Source: Saxidomus purpurata (lineage: Eukaryota; Mollusca; Bivalvia; Venerida; Veneridae). From it: DNA of 64,000 nt. This document shows, piece by piece, positions 12,524 to 25,560 of this stretch. The stretch lies in contig JAFMSR010000003.1 in the NCBI GenBank assembly GCA_022818135.1, positions 14,185,325 to 14,249,324 on the forward strand, in the 5' to 3' direction. Each line of letters starts with the position of its first letter. Position 1 is the stretch's first letter. Made by a program: the position numbers and the translations under genes. Under the pieces are notes generated by a model that was not told where the DNA came from, ran no database searches, and was given only the letters and a program-made list of their open reading frames with translations.

Positions 12524-13967
12524 ATGTTTTCTAAAAAGTGGGAAACTTTTCTCTACGAGCGTAATAGTGGTGTTTTCCTTGTGCCTTTTTGGTTATTTTA
12601 AACTAGTGTCAAGAAGAAAGCTTGATTATAAGTGGACAGTTTTAAATCCGGGCTGATTTGTTAACCAATCAGGGCAGTTGTATGTAACCCGAGCTTGACA
12701 GAGATCTGTGACTGATCTCTTGTATATGATTATATCATCTTAATGATTATGCAATTTTCGGCTTTCCATAATTATTGGCATGCACTGAATTCTATCACTT
12801 TCAATCCCACCTGCATTCTAGAAGATTCTGTCAATTGCTTTTGTTTCTTTGTAATGAATTAATTGAAAACCAGGACAGGGTTTTAACAATATGATATAAA
12901 ACATTTGTACAATCAATTCCATAAGATACATACATTTTGAACAATTACATTTTCCTCTGGCGACTGCAGTTCTGTAAATGGTTCCTATACATCAAAAGCC
13001 AACATGGAAAGTTTTCCCAAGCCGCAGATTTTAATGTTATTGACTGCACTTCCATAGATTCAGGACATAGAGATTGTGGAAATCGCATTTGCCTATACAA
13101 ATGGTGCCCTGAAAATGTCAGTCGAAGCAATAATGAATTGATGCATCAGTGGCAGATGTAATAATTATATATAATCAAATTAATACATATCCTGGCGCAG
13201 ATCAATACCGCGGCATGACAGCATCTATATCTGAGTGGAAACTTAAAGCCATACACGAGGCAAACGACAGCATCATGAAAAGAGCAATATATGTTAATAA
13301 GGTCGTTTAAATGGTCTAGTAGGTGCAGTGCCCTTTAATATGTCCGTATCTATTCGGGCTTCTCCGACAAGTTTCGAAAATAGATTCTTGCCGAACAGTG
13401 CCGAGGTAATCCAACTGTAACATATGTTGAACTTTGCACTCTCCCTTGTGTAACAATCGTTTGGAATATATGAAACCGAAAATGCCAATTTTAATATCGT
13501 TTCTGGGTAAAAAAATAGAGAGAAAACAATGAGTAAAAACCCTTTGATGTTTTTGAAAGAAAAAGAAAGTAACGACTGAACAATGACTGATTAAAGACAG
13601 TGCTTTTTGTTTAGTGGTTGCCATTGAAAAGAATGAACTATAGCCAGGAAGAACTCATACAATCATTGTATGATATGGATTTTAGTGTTGTATATCTAGT
13701 CCAACTTTCCTTAACAAACTCCCTCAAAACACACATTTTCTTTCCCGTTGCGTCAGTTATAGGAGGAATCGACATCTCCATAACAACATATCTCTACAAT
13801 AAACACATTTATGTGTTCTCAAGGGCGTTCGCTTCTGTACTGTACTGCATGAAGTTTGGAAAAGAGGTTGTTTTCATTATCTAGTACATTTCGCTTATGG
13901 CTATATCGCTTTCAAAGGCCACGCAACTCCTACTTATTTCAGCACCATACTTAATTTTCTGAAATCA
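12524..13967. other. Unassigned non-coding DNA
   Basis: No gene is recognised. Several 60-100-codon frames overlap on both strands (12937-13161, 13316-13624) without motifs. Confidence 0.4.
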
Positions 13968-14140
13968 TTGGCACGGTAGTCGAGTGGTTCACGCTCTGGA
14001 CTACCATTACGGAGGTCCCCGGTTCGAATCCCGGACGATGCACGTGGAAGAACCAAACGGTCTATTCGTAATTATAAAGTCTTGGTACTTTCCTCTGAGA
14101 AGAAATCCTCGAGTCAACTGGCTATATAACTCTTTAAATC
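13968..14140 (+). mobile_element. tRNA-derived SINE, GTCGAGTGGTTCACGCTCTG family (copy 1)
   Basis: The head at 13968-14041 has the tRNA-like A box TAGTCGAGTGG and a B box GGTTCGAATCC at 14021-14031. It is followed by the body CACGTGGAAGAACCAAACGG, TCTATTCGTAA. Head and body match the element at 40697-41008, which defines a family. The 3' part here is diverged or truncated. Confidence 0.75.
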
Positions 14141-15366
14141 AGCATCTCAAATCTTTCTTACCTTTATTTTTTATGGGACATATAATATTACTTTGATTTC
14201 CTCCAAAATTGAAGAGCATAATCTTATAATCTTCAGGTTCATTTTGTTTCTTTCTTACTCGGACATTATTCAATCCAGCTGGAGTTAGACTTTATACAAT
14301 TACGTCAAGGACTGAACAATCTCCGGAATGAATTTAACCACATCCGATGTCGACAACGAAACACAAGTGCATTCATCCTGAGTTTTAGAGCAACTTGATC
14401 AGGTCATCAAACTAAGGTCATACAATGTTAGCTTTTGAAAAAGCTAGAAAGCGACTCGCTTTGCTTGTTTTAGTAAGAATTATTCATGTTTTTGAATGAT
14501 CCACAAAATGCAAAACAACACATTTACTGTACCTTTCCTTGTGACGTCCCTTTCTACTCACTGGAGCAGTTTTCCAGTCAATAAAAACAGGACAGATTAC
14601 ACCGACAATAGTTTCTTTGACAGTCCCGTTTTTATTATTCACTTTTATGAACTTGGACAATGGTCATGTTTATTTCTTCTCGGGCTTCGTCTCTGTAATG
14701 AGAAGAAGACGAATATCAATACATTGGTTCGCTTCTTATCTTAGGTTCGACCGCTTTGACGTCATCAATAACCCTTACATTCACGGTTTTATCCGAAGAT
14801 GGCCGAGTGAGGACGACTGACGTTCGGCCGGTTTTGATACTGGTCTTGTTTTATAGATACAATAGATGTCTTCATATTTTATTTAACAGGGGTTGACGTT
14901 AGACGGTGTTATTCGTAACTGACTCTGATACATGTACTTTAGACTTGCATGCAGTCTTTGAGCTATCGTCAAACCACGCGGTGAATATGTTTGCCCGAAT
15001 AAACAAAAAGATAGACAGCGATGCATTGGATTTCTTCAGTATGCTGGGTTAGCGATTATAAATCCAATCGTTATTTCAAGTCATAACATGTCATCTTTAA
15101 GGCACCATATCCCTCTTGCAACAAGGAATTAGTGAAAATTGGCAGACTTGCCGATAAATGATGGATGTTTATTATTGCTAAACTATATTTTTGATGTTGG
15201 TAAATGAACGTTGCTATTCATCTTGAAAAAACAAAAACAAAAACGAAGAATAGGATCTTAACACATTCGTACCTGGGTGTCTACCAAAATATATACATTT
15301 TCAAGCAGCTACGCGCGAAAGCATCCGACAAACATAACATGTCTTCTGACCAGGATTTAATTCTTA
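14141..15366. other. Unassigned non-coding DNA
   Basis: No gene or clear repeat is recognised. Confidence 0.4.
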
Positions 15367-15442
15367 GCCTCGATGGCGCAGTGGTTCAGGCGTTCGCCTC
15401 CGGAACGGAAGGTCCCGGGTTCGAATTCCAGCCGGAGCACGA
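15367..15442 (+). tRNA. tRNA-like sequence, probable pseudo-tRNA or SINE head
   Basis: A B box GGTTCGAATTCC lies at 15418-15429, with an A-box-like TGGCGCAGTGG and an anticodon-stem candidate CGTTC...GAACG. The acceptor arms (GCCTCGA against CCGGAGC) pair poorly, and the loop lacks a T before the anticodon position, so a functional tRNA is unlikely. No clear SINE body follows. I call it tRNA-like only. Confidence 0.4.
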
Positions 15443-15544
15443 AGTATGTCGTTGAACAAAGACACTTCTGCAAATGAATAGCAGCGATGATATCTTGAAT
15501 AAGTATTCGAGAACGATTTAATAAGCTGCGGAGCTATCTATATC

Positions 15545-15830
15545 CGTAAAGTTTGTTTGCGGTTCGCGATTCGAATCGCGAACAGGCAACTAGTCTGCAT
15601 TTGAACCGCTAATTGGGAATGAGAAGTAGTTTGCATTTCGTTTTTCGAATACGAAACTCATGACTGTTAGGTTTGCAGTTCGCAAACTCGTCTGCAGTTC
15701 AAAGTTCGCAACTCGAATAGCGGACTACAAACTGCGAACTGGTTTGTGAACTGCGAAATGCAAACCAAACAGTCATGAGTTTCCTAATCGAATAGCGACT
15801 TTTGAACTGCAAACCAGTTCGGAGTTAGAA
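15545..15830. repeat. Complex fold-back region with TTTGCAGTTCGCAAAC words
   Basis: AAACTCATGACTGTTAGGTT plus TGCA at 15654-15677 is matched by its reverse complement at 15759-15782 with one mismatch. The flanks and the loop are packed with further short palindromes (GTTCGCGATTCGAATCGCGAAC at 15560-15581, GCAGTTCGCAAAC). The region could form a long cruciform. It may be a non-autonomous transposon, but no clear outer ends are seen. Confidence 0.7.
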
Positions 15831-17470
15831 AAATAGGGCTGACAAAAAAATCTTGCAGTTAAAATAAAAGTGTAATTCATCATGTAGCCAGGCGGTGGTT
15901 CATTGCCATTTCATTGCAAAGTTCTTGGTAGGGAAATTTCAGACAAGTTTCATATATCCACTTACATTGTTCCATAACAATAACTCCTAACAAAAGATTT
16001 TATTGATAATGCAAGTGGCTGTCGCTCTTGTAATATAATAATGCATTGTCTTCTCTTAAATATAAACCAGTATGTTGCAGGAGGGAATGGAGGACATTCA
16101 TTGAAATTATGACTACATGTACTTTATGTATGGGAATTGCCATAAATAACCTTCCCTACGTCCTTTTTGTGAAAATTCCTTTGTTACACCCCATAAATGG
16201 GTTTGAATGCAACGTAAATACACAAAATGCAATTTGTTTCGCTCTGTCGCTCTGTAAAACGCATAAACAATTTTTTTTCCGACATTTGCGACAACTTAAA
16301 TATGTTTTCAGTTACCCGACAAATACGAATACACAATTATGATTAATATAGCCGAAAATCAACAAGTTTGACTACCTGTTTTATTGATTCTAGACTGACA
16401 ATAGACAAACCATCGCGCATTCTTTCTTGTCATTTTGGCATTCTTTCAACATTATCTTCGCTTCTATTTTAAAACAACCTGCGGAAAGTTTTACTGGAAG
16501 AAAAACCTCGTCCCGATACAAAACAACCAGTATTTATGTAGTTTTCATATGGAATATGATTTATCAACGTTCCTGTGATATCGGGAAAAGATATTTATTA
16601 TGCAAAACAAAGAATAGGATTCATTTTCCAATAATCGTGTATCGTACATTTTTCACATTAAACAAAAGAAGGATAAAATCGGTTTAACCGTCATAACTTT
16701 TAAAAGGATTTATATTACGCTTATGCGTTGATGACAAAAAGTTGGCAGATTCTTTTATCTAAATGGTGATATAAATTTCAAAAAATTAATTAAGTATTTC
16801 ACCTACCCATTTTGGTTTAAAATTTATCACCCCGTTTTCCCTATGTAAGCTTTGGGGGTCTTAAATTGCTTCATTTTTTTCAGTGATTTGTTGAAACATT
16901 TCGTCTTATATAGAGAACCATTTAAAGGATCGCTTATGCGTTTGTAGCATCGGCAAGTGAAATATTTAAGGAATCAAATGGTGCAAAAATTTTATTACAT
17001 AGTTTCCGATTTCACCTACCCATGAAGTTTATAAACTGTTAACATGTAAAGTCTGACGGATCGGGTGTCCCCGTGGTTTTCACGGAAATTATCGACTGGC
17101 ATACGGAAATCATAATAAAGCTAGGCTGTTAAATATTGATGAACTTAGGGACCGTCAATATAGATTTTAAATTGTTTGTTTCAATTTAATAAAATAAATA
17201 TGGTAGAAGGCCACCTTTTTTCTGCTTTTGTGTACTTTTGGTGGGTTTTTTTCAATTGTCACAGTTAAATGTATATATTAAACTGGCTTCTTTAGAGGTG
17301 TATTTGCATTTTGACATCTTAAAGGCCCAAAGATGGGACAGTCACCTGTACGTGTTTTTATATGTTATGGCTTCTATCAATTGTATCCTCCACTTGTCAA
17401 AAAAGTGTGAATATTGTTGTTAATTGCAAAAAGTGTGACACATTGGTCCCATACCTTTTCTGGTTATTAA
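15831..17470. other. Unassigned non-coding DNA with weak repeats
   Basis: A degenerate pair (TTATGCGTT...TTTCACCTACCCAT) occurs near 16720-16810 and 16935-17025. Frames at 16046-16342 and 16427-16687 lack recognisable domains. Confidence 0.4.
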
Positions 17471-17474
17471 AGTC

Positions 17475-17745
17475 GGGGGGGGGGGGGGAGATTTTTGTAC
17501 TTACGTGTTTAATTTTGAGATAAATTAAGTGTAAAATTATCTTTAAATACAGCGACTGTCGAAAATATTTTTTTATATCATGAATTATGAAATGAACACA
17601 TTTGGAGAGAGAGAGAAAGAGAGAAAGAGAGAAATTTGTACATATGTCTTTGAAAAATATTTTCATGTTTAGCTTTAATTTTGAGATAAATTCAGTGCAA
17701 AATTATCTTTAAATTCAGCGAGTGTCGATAATATTTCTTATAAAA
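17475..17745. repeat. Poly-G run, GA tract and a 62-bp direct repeat
   Basis: An uninterrupted run of 14 G lies at 17475-17488. A GA-rich tract occupies about 17604-17633. TTAATTTTGAGATAAATTAA with its continuation to GTCGAAAATATTT (from about 17510) recurs, with a few changes, from about 17675. Confidence 0.8.
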
Positions 17746-18781
17746 TTTTATTTTCCATAATATTTAATTATACTCGGATTTCAAGATTGCATTTTCAATT
17801 TGACAAAATAACCTTTTGCTTTGTTATGTTAAAATATATATGGAATCTATAAATTTTCATCATCAATGTTAACACACTGTTTTTATTGCGCCATAAATTG
17901 GTTTAATCCGGATGTTGATTATTAGGGGGTACTAAACCCCGCTTGTTCGATAATTTATTACCACGTTTTGACCAATATACGTGCTTCGGTTTTAATGAAC
18001 AATGACAAAACAACAGTCTTGTGTTAATAAAAAAAAAATTAATCTAAGACTTTCATTTCATCTCTTTATATATTAACTAACTAATTAAGGTGTCAAACTA
18101 TCTTATACTATTTATGTAACTTAACGAAAACATAATTTAAAGTTCATTGTTGATTAAATGATTTATGAAATAAAAAAGTAATTTACACAATAATGATTTC
18201 TTAGGTCATTTATTATCACATTGCCCCTCTTCATTTTCTTTTAAATATTCTTTAAATCTAATGCAATAAATCAGTTAGTCAGCGCAATCTCAGAAAGTCA
18301 ATATCATTTATCGGTACAATGATTGTGAAGAATGTAACTGTCCCACTTTAGCGCTAGCTATGTTATCGATTTTTGCTGACTAACTGATTTATGACTTATC
18401 GTGATACGGAAACTTCCGATCGGCAACGATCAATATTGATGTAGACAGTATTGGATTATCGATTTTCTAGAGGCTGTTACTGCATCAGCTAGCGTTTAGC
18501 GATGGTACACTTTGTTCCATATGAACAGTATGTTCTTATTAATTTGGGAAACTGCACGGAACATTTTGATTGCTTTCACGCATGGTTTATATACAGTGAT
18601 CCCGTGAAATATTTTTCAAAGACAAACGGTTTATTTATATAAAAGAAATAAAGGTTATCATATAATCATTATCATATTAACATACATATACGTGATTTTC
18701 AAATAGAAATTTGTTGAAATTGGCTGAAAAGGTTGCAAGGTCAAGACCGAGGTCAAAATAAATTTTGGCATCACCTAAGTA
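17746..18781. other. Unassigned AT-rich non-coding DNA
   Basis: Nothing recognised. Confidence 0.4.
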
Positions 18782-18967
18782 TACAGTTAAACCTGTGTTA
18801 AAGAACACCTTTGAATAAAGACCACTCTACGGGTTTAGGTAATCTGGGGGAAAACAGTGAACTATGAACTATTAATGATGCATTAGAAACCTAGGTATAA
18901 ATTAAAACCACCTGTTATTATTGAACTCCACTTTAGCCAGTGGTCGTTGTTCATGAATTTGACTGTA
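18782..18967. mobile_element. MITE with TACAGTTAAACCTGTG ends (186 bp)
   Basis: It begins TACAGTTAAACCTGTG and ends AATTTGACTGTA, an imperfect inverted pair flanked by TA, like the elements at 9495-9642 and 19731-20018. Non-coding, with pogo/Tc1-mariner-like termini. Confidence 0.6.
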
Positions 18968-19730
18968 AAACTGTGTAAACTTAATGGAAACATTCATACC
19001 AGAACGTTAAACTTTAAGAAATAATCAGTTAGCACTAACACAAACTTGTCGCTAGGTGGCGTATTTAACGTCACTTTGTTGCTAGGTAGCCGACGTCAAA
19101 ATTAAATAAAAGATGTGGTTCCGTAACGGTCGATACTTCAGGTGTAAATGTTCCAAGATTCAGGCCAATCTGATGAAATTTTATTTTGGCCGAGGAACAG
19201 CGCATTTGAGAAAGAAAATGGAAAGCGGTCACTATTCCAATGTTATATAACTATTTGAAATAAAATTCTAATACAGAAACAGTGAAAAGAAATATGAACA
19301 TACTCATTCCAAAGTCTTATTTCTTCTCTTAGAATACCACTGTGTATTTTGGAGACTGAAACTACGCTATAACGACCATCAACGTAATTACTAACAGCTA
19401 AGATCAAAGTTTGAATCCCAGAGACACCATTTGGTCCATTATAATAAGTTATAAACACACATAATTCTCGTTTATCTTAAACTAATGTCTACTATATCTT
19501 TACGTCCCCATCGGATCTTGGAGTACTCTAAAGTGCTTTGATTTGTTCAGTCTACGCCCGTAAACATTGCCTACTTATTTCGGTACACGTGTGCTGTCAT
19601 ACTATGTATGTCGTAAACCTAATCGTGTCTGAAGATACACTCTTCATAACTTTTAAGTATCTTCCTACATATTTCTTTTTACATTGCATGTTAAACGCCC
19701 TCTTAGATAGTGACTTACACTAACTAAAGC

Positions 19731-20018
19731 TAACAGTCAAGTCTGTGAACAAAGCCCACTTGTCGGAAGACGCTAACGTCGTTATAGTTGACAGGTGGTC
19801 TCTATTTACAGATAGCTCCACTGCAGGCATATATTGCACCGATTTCTCTCTGCTGATCTATTCTCGCAAGGTGGCCTGTATTCGGAGATCATTTGATTCA
19901 AGCAAGGAAATTCAGTTATTCTAAGACAATGGGCCATTTTTATATTAAACAAAACCTGTTTTAAGCATCCCTTCTTAAAGCGGACACTTCTTGTCTGCAT
20001 AAGACAGGTTTGACTGTA
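19731..20018. mobile_element. MITE with ACAGTCAAGTCTGTG ends (288 bp)
   Basis: The left end TAACAGTCAAGTCTGTGAAC and the right end (reverse complement TACAGTCAAACCTGTCTTAT) form an imperfect inverted repeat. It belongs to the same loose family as 9495-9642 and 18782-18967. The overlapping reverse frame 19975-20250 reads into this element and is not a credible gene. Confidence 0.6.
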
Positions 20019-20329
20019 TTTTATATAGCAACAACATGTAATGTTTTTGTTGTATGTACGTTGTTACCATAGCAACGACACTTGTCAAAACTGTTACATT
20101 TGTAAGAAAAATGTCAACATGTCTCTTGCCAACATCAACAATTGGAAAGTTGTTTATACGTACAAGTATAAGATATGATACAACTGCAATATTAGTAACA
20201 ATACTAGTAGCAAGAAAAAGTATATAGTACACACCCTCAACAATGCTCAATATGAGAATATGTTATTCTGTAGAAATAAGTAGATAGAAACAGCCGCTTT
20301 TTCCACTTTAAGCACCTTGCTTTAAGTAA

Positions 20330-20690
20330 GACTCTTCAATGAATACTACTCACTGCGTTTTGTTTACTAAAAAGACGATATTTGAGTTGTATTTATTGAG
20401 TAGTACTAAAAGTACTCGGTGAGTAATACATACTGAATGTATGCTTATATAATAATATTCAATGATTACTACTCACTGAGTATTGTTCAGTGAGTAACGC
20501 TTATTTTAGATACTACTCTCTTTACAAATTTCATTGAATATAAGTGACCAATATATTAGCGAGTACTATTCATAGACAAATTGAAGTTCAAGCAAGGTAT
20601 TACTCTCTGGATAATGTTCACTGGGTTCTTCTCAGTGAATTAAACTAAATGAGTAGTATTCATTGAACAGTCAAAATTCAAGCAAGGTGC
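20330..20690. repeat. Irregular repeat of palindromic TACTCACTGAGTA words
   Basis: ACTCACTGAGTATTGTTCAG, TCAATGAATACTACTCACTG and variants recur at irregular spacing. Similar words recur at 36220-36480, 41100-41230 and 53575-53770. Confidence 0.65.
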
Positions 20691-23600
20691 CAAAAGAAGA
20701 CTATCCACTTTAATGGGACACACACATTGAACACTGAAAGTTTATACTGTTATGATTTGTACTGGTCATTTAGCTGAAAATATTCGTCTTTAGTAGAATA
20801 ATATTTTCATTTTAGTAGTCTACAAATGGCGGCGAATTCTTTTGTCGGCATTTTCTTCTTGTTGAAAAGAACGTGATCAGTCTGTTCCTTTGTTTGTACT
20901 GATATAATGAGGCTTGAAGATTTTGCTTTGCAATTACATCCTGCAGGACACTGGTCAAGTGGGGGACAAGTGGTTCTGTAATTCTATTACTATGTGTGGC
21001 TCATTAGATACAACCAGAACAAAGAGTGCACACACGCCTTTATAACAGACACGCACTTGTACTCTAAGATTTTAAGTGCCGATCAAACACAGTATATCAA
21101 AGAAAGTATACAGCGTGTGATTTGAGAGCATAAAATTATATACCGTTTTCAGCCAAAACCTGCTTTTTCATAGGATCGTAATAAAATGTCATGTGTTTAT
21201 CGGCGTGCATGTCATGACACTCTGACATCATTTCGGGTTATTTTTAAAGTCCCATGATCACTTTAATCTACTATTATCCAAGTGTACTTATTGAAAGAAT
21301 AATGGTAAAACCTCGTATTTATGTAGCTTCGTTACGAAAAAAAGTATTGTAAGAATGCATTTCGCTGACTTTGAATTCATCCTGAAAAAATGATACCATA
21401 TTCAAGTTTGCCCTGATTATAATGTGTTTTTCTGGGCATCTAACACGCCCTAAACTCACCAAATATGAGCAAACAGCTTACAGTATTCTTTAATTTAAAT
21501 ACGAACATTGTCTAGCAAGTTTCGATCGCTGATCTCCGAGTAATTCCCGTTTTAACTGCAATCTCCTACAATCAGTTAAGCGTAAAGGATGATAGCACGA
21601 GCCGTGAGGGTGCGAGTACATTGCGGCGTTCCGCGTTAACGAGGCTTCACGAGATTTATTCGCGCGAGAGTACAACAGCACGAGACGAGATCAATGTCGA
21701 TTTTGCTCGAACGATGTCCCATTGTCGTTTCGCACCGGGAGATGGGTGATCGAGACGTATATATGTAGTCGTATTAATCGCTCAAAGTTTCGTACCAAGC
21801 TGTGAGTTCGTACACGACAGGGTGAGATCACCATACCTCATTTAACGTCGAGTTAACCTTATATGGACCATTTATCGGCAGCCACATACCAATTTTTGAT
21901 CTAAATGCAACAATACACATTTGTAATATGTCGGACAAACCCACTTAAGAACAGCCTCTACACTTCCTATACAATTATTCATATTACACTTTTATACGAG
22001 GGAGCAAAATCTCCACTTGAACTCTTTGTGAGCCACTGTAGGCCAGGCACATATTAATTGGATTCGTTTCATCAAACAAAACTTACACCATTGCACTTCC
22101 GACAGGAAATTTAAAAACAATAGCAATTTTTCACAACATGTCTGGTATGCTAGACGCCTTATCATGTAGTAAGATCACAAAAATCTGACTCGGAAAAAAA
22201 GAAGAAAAAAAAACAACATAATATTAAATACGTTGGCGTTTAATACATCTGAGTTATTTTAACCACCGATGTTTTAAACTTTCACTGCGGAAGATGATTC
22301 ACAAGAAACGATGCAGAGAGCAGTTGTTCATTTCGTTTGCGTAAGGAGTGAAGGAAAAGTGATACTCAGTTGCTAACATTCAATAAGGTTTAACGATCGA
22401 ATATTCATGAATGTTGTTGCCTTCTCGAATGCAAAACTAGGTTCCTCCGACAGCATAAATTGGATTACGATAAACTTAATATGTGACTGGATATTTACTA
22501 AATATTATTGAGAAATTTGGGTGAGTAAATTGAAAAATTTGTGAAACACGAAAACACTGTAATTTTGCTTGATAATCATTAAGCTTGCTTCTCTACATGG
22601 AGCAATTTGTGTTTCTACTTTGGACGATTTTAGATGGCTTCAAGAGAGAAAAAGGTTACATTTATGTGGAAAAAATTGGCAAGTTTACGGTTATGTGAAT
22701 ATAAATAGAAAAAACAGCATTGCTCTGTAATCTGAAATACTGAAAATGTTGCTTAGAATCCGCTAGTGTTTGGTGTTTTTATTTCATAAATTTAATGTTT
22801 TTTTACGGGTGCAGGAGTCAATAAAAAGGGATACAACGTGCTTATACATGTTCTAAGTCAATTTGATACCGCCATACTTTTTTGGTTACATTTTTTGCAC
22901 GTGTAAACTGAGCAAAGCTCGTTTGCGTCCAAAGGAATAATTGTTCCCGATTGTTTTTGCGGTCGTTCATTGTAGACCATGATTAGAATACAAGTCGTTG
23001 CTCTCTAACCATAGTCTTACCGGTATGGTCTTCACCATCTGACATTCAGATGGACACTATATGGAATCACTAAATTTAAGAGATGGGCATATCACTTTAC
23101 AGAATTAGTGTATTTTATAGCATTGTTCAGTTCCATATTATAACATCAAATCTATAATCTTAACTCGACTATTATTAAACCAGTGTTGTGGTATGAATAA
23201 TACATATTGCTTATACTCACTATAAGTTCCCGCCCACACTCACCCAAACTCATCAGTTTTATTGAGATTTACCGGGTTAGTTATAATTGAAAAGTAAATG
23301 CTGTTTTATTAATGTTACAATTTCTAATGAATTTGAGAATAAAAAAACTACTTTCACGGAGCAGTTATACACAATATAATTTCAACCAGTAAGCAGGGTG
23401 AGACTTAGGTTTAACACCAGTTACAGTAGTTCAGATATTTACTTATCGGTCCTGGAAAGGCCTGGTACCAGGCTCTTATCTTCCCTAAGAAACTACCAAC
23501 TTTCACAAGTTGGTGAAAGTAAGATGTTTGTAGTTTCCAAGCTGTGCCGATAATATCAAACGCCTATGCATAGACCTATAGTAAGACTGGCATTCAGTCG

Positions 23601-24680
23601 TTACATTCACTTCTTTTTTGTGCCATGCTTATCTCTTACAAATTGCCTCCGCCAAAAATGTAGAATGATCGGGACCTGTGAGAAGAAAGGGACTGAAAGT
23701 ATTTTGCCACAAATTTTAATGAAATGCTAACCTAAAGTGTGCATCAAATACAAAAAACTGCAGCTGTAATGCAATCGTAAGTGGGTGTTTACCGGTTGAT
23801 AGATTTCACAAGATGAGAAATTTGAATGTTTAAGATTAGAACAGGACAGGTGTGCGCATGGTGACGTAATATGCACATTTATTACTATATCCTGATAAAA
23901 TAAAATGGTAATAAAAGTATAAACAAAATATTACTTAAAATGTATAGACCAACAACGTCCTATGAGCCGTGTCTGTGCTTTAAGCTTTTTGGATTTCAAG
24001 GATAAAGTCCGAGGAGCACGGGTCAGTCATGCCTCAAATATTTGTTCTTGAACTATACAATTACCCAATATATATTTTAACAATCTTTACACCATTCCCA
24101 TTAAAACCTTACATAAGAGTGAAAATATAAATAATAGTTCATTCGTGACACCACGTAGTTGTCTCACTGTAATAAACATAAACACCTTTAAGGCCTAAAA
24201 ACGAATATCAAAGAAGGCGTAGGAGACGACTTTCTGTAATTCATTTTGCTTAATCGTATGCATGTTCAGTGAAATATATCATATTTGCCGTCAGGTTTGA
24301 CTTCATTTAGCAAAAACATATGTTATTTACCTGTCCATAGGGGCACATAGTTTCACGATTAGCATGCAACGGCTGTACGTATATACGTATATTTAACACC
24401 TACAGATCGATCACACGTTAACCAGATACATTTCACACTGTTCATTACATGCGCGAGAGTTTTAGTGATGTTCATCTGCTGTATTAATTATAGATGAAAT
24501 AAGTTCTAACATGGCACCGGAAACTGCGTCTAAGATTGATTGAAGTTTTTTTTTGCTGTAAAAATAACTAACTTCGTTCATCATATGCTTGAAAACAAGT
24601 CCTGGGATACAAGAAGTCATGTCTCAGTTCTGTGTGAATGTTGTCGTGTGTATATTTTTTGTGACATCGTTTAATCTGTT
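20691..24680. other. Unassigned non-coding DNA with a CpG-rich patch
   Basis: No gene is recognised. Between about 21520 and 21800 the sequence is conspicuously richer in CpG and in ACGAG/GCGAG words than its surroundings. A perfect CCAACTT/AAGTTGG hairpin lies near 23497-23514. The rest is AT-rich and featureless. Confidence 0.45.
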
Positions 24681-24689
24681 ATAACGTGC

Positions 24690-25560
24690 TTGAGGTTGTG
24701 TTTCTTTTCTTTTTGACTGCAGTGGTGTTTCTGCTCTTTGTGACTGCATTGATGTTTCTGTTCTTTATGACTGCAGTTGTGTTTCTGTTCTTCGTGACAT
24801 CAGTCGTGTTTCTGTTCTTTATGACTGCAGTTGTGTTTCTGTTCTTTGTGACATCAGTGGTGTTTCTGTTCTTTATGACTCATGTCTGTTTTGGTTCGTT
24901 GTGACTGCAGTGCATTTGTTCATGAGTGTTTCTTTTCCCTGACTGCAGTTGAGTTTCTGTTATTTATGAATACAGTTGTGTTTCTGTTCTTTTTGACTGC
25001 AGCGGTGGTTTGGTGCTTTGTAACTTTGCAGAGGTGTTTTTGTAAAAAGCAGTGGTGTTCTGATCTTTTTGACACTAGTTGTGTTTCTGTTCTTTTTATT
25101 GCAGTGGTGTTGTTTTTTTTGTAACTGCAGTGGTGTTTCTGTTCTTTCTGACTACAGTGGTGCTTCTGTTCCTTTTTTTACAACTGTTGTGTATTTGTTC
25201 TTGACGACTGCAGTGGTGGATTGGTTATTTATGTCTGTAGAGGTGTTTTTGTAAAAAGGCTGCAGCTGTGTTTCTGTTCTTTTGAACTGTAGTGGTGTTT
25301 CTGTTCTTTGTAACTGTAGTGGTGTTTCTGTTCTTTGTAACTGTAGTGGTGTTTTAGTACTTTGTAACTGTTTGGAGTGGTGTTTCTGTTCTTTATGGCT
25401 GTATGCAGTGGTGTTTCTGTTCTTTATGACTACAGTCGTATTTCTGTGCTTTGTAACTTAAAGCTGTGTTTCTGTGATCTTTGTGACATCATTTGTGCCC
25501 CTAATCTTTGTGATTGGAGTGATATTTTATTTTTTTATGACTAAAGTTATGCTCCATCTT
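24690..25560. repeat. 27-bp minisatellite (GTGTTTCTGTTCTTTATGAC, TGCAGTT)
   Basis: More than twenty diverged units of about 27 bp run head to tail. Because 27 is divisible by three, stretches stay open and translate into a nine-residue hydrophobic repeat (VVFLFFMTA). Frame shifts and stops break it into pieces, and no start context or splice signals support a protein. Confidence 0.85.

Noticed and set aside
13968..14041. Functional tRNA gene
   Set aside because: A and B boxes are present, but the sequence is joined to a SINE body shared with 40697-41008. A SINE head explains it better.
19975..20250. Hydrophobic 91-residue reverse frame resembling a membrane protein
   Set aside because: Its C-terminal part is read out of a MITE end, and nothing supports an expressed gene.
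24686..24904. Hydrophobic repeat frame that could be called a multi-pass membrane protein
   Set aside because: Period-27 repeat with frame shifts between segments and no splice or start context.
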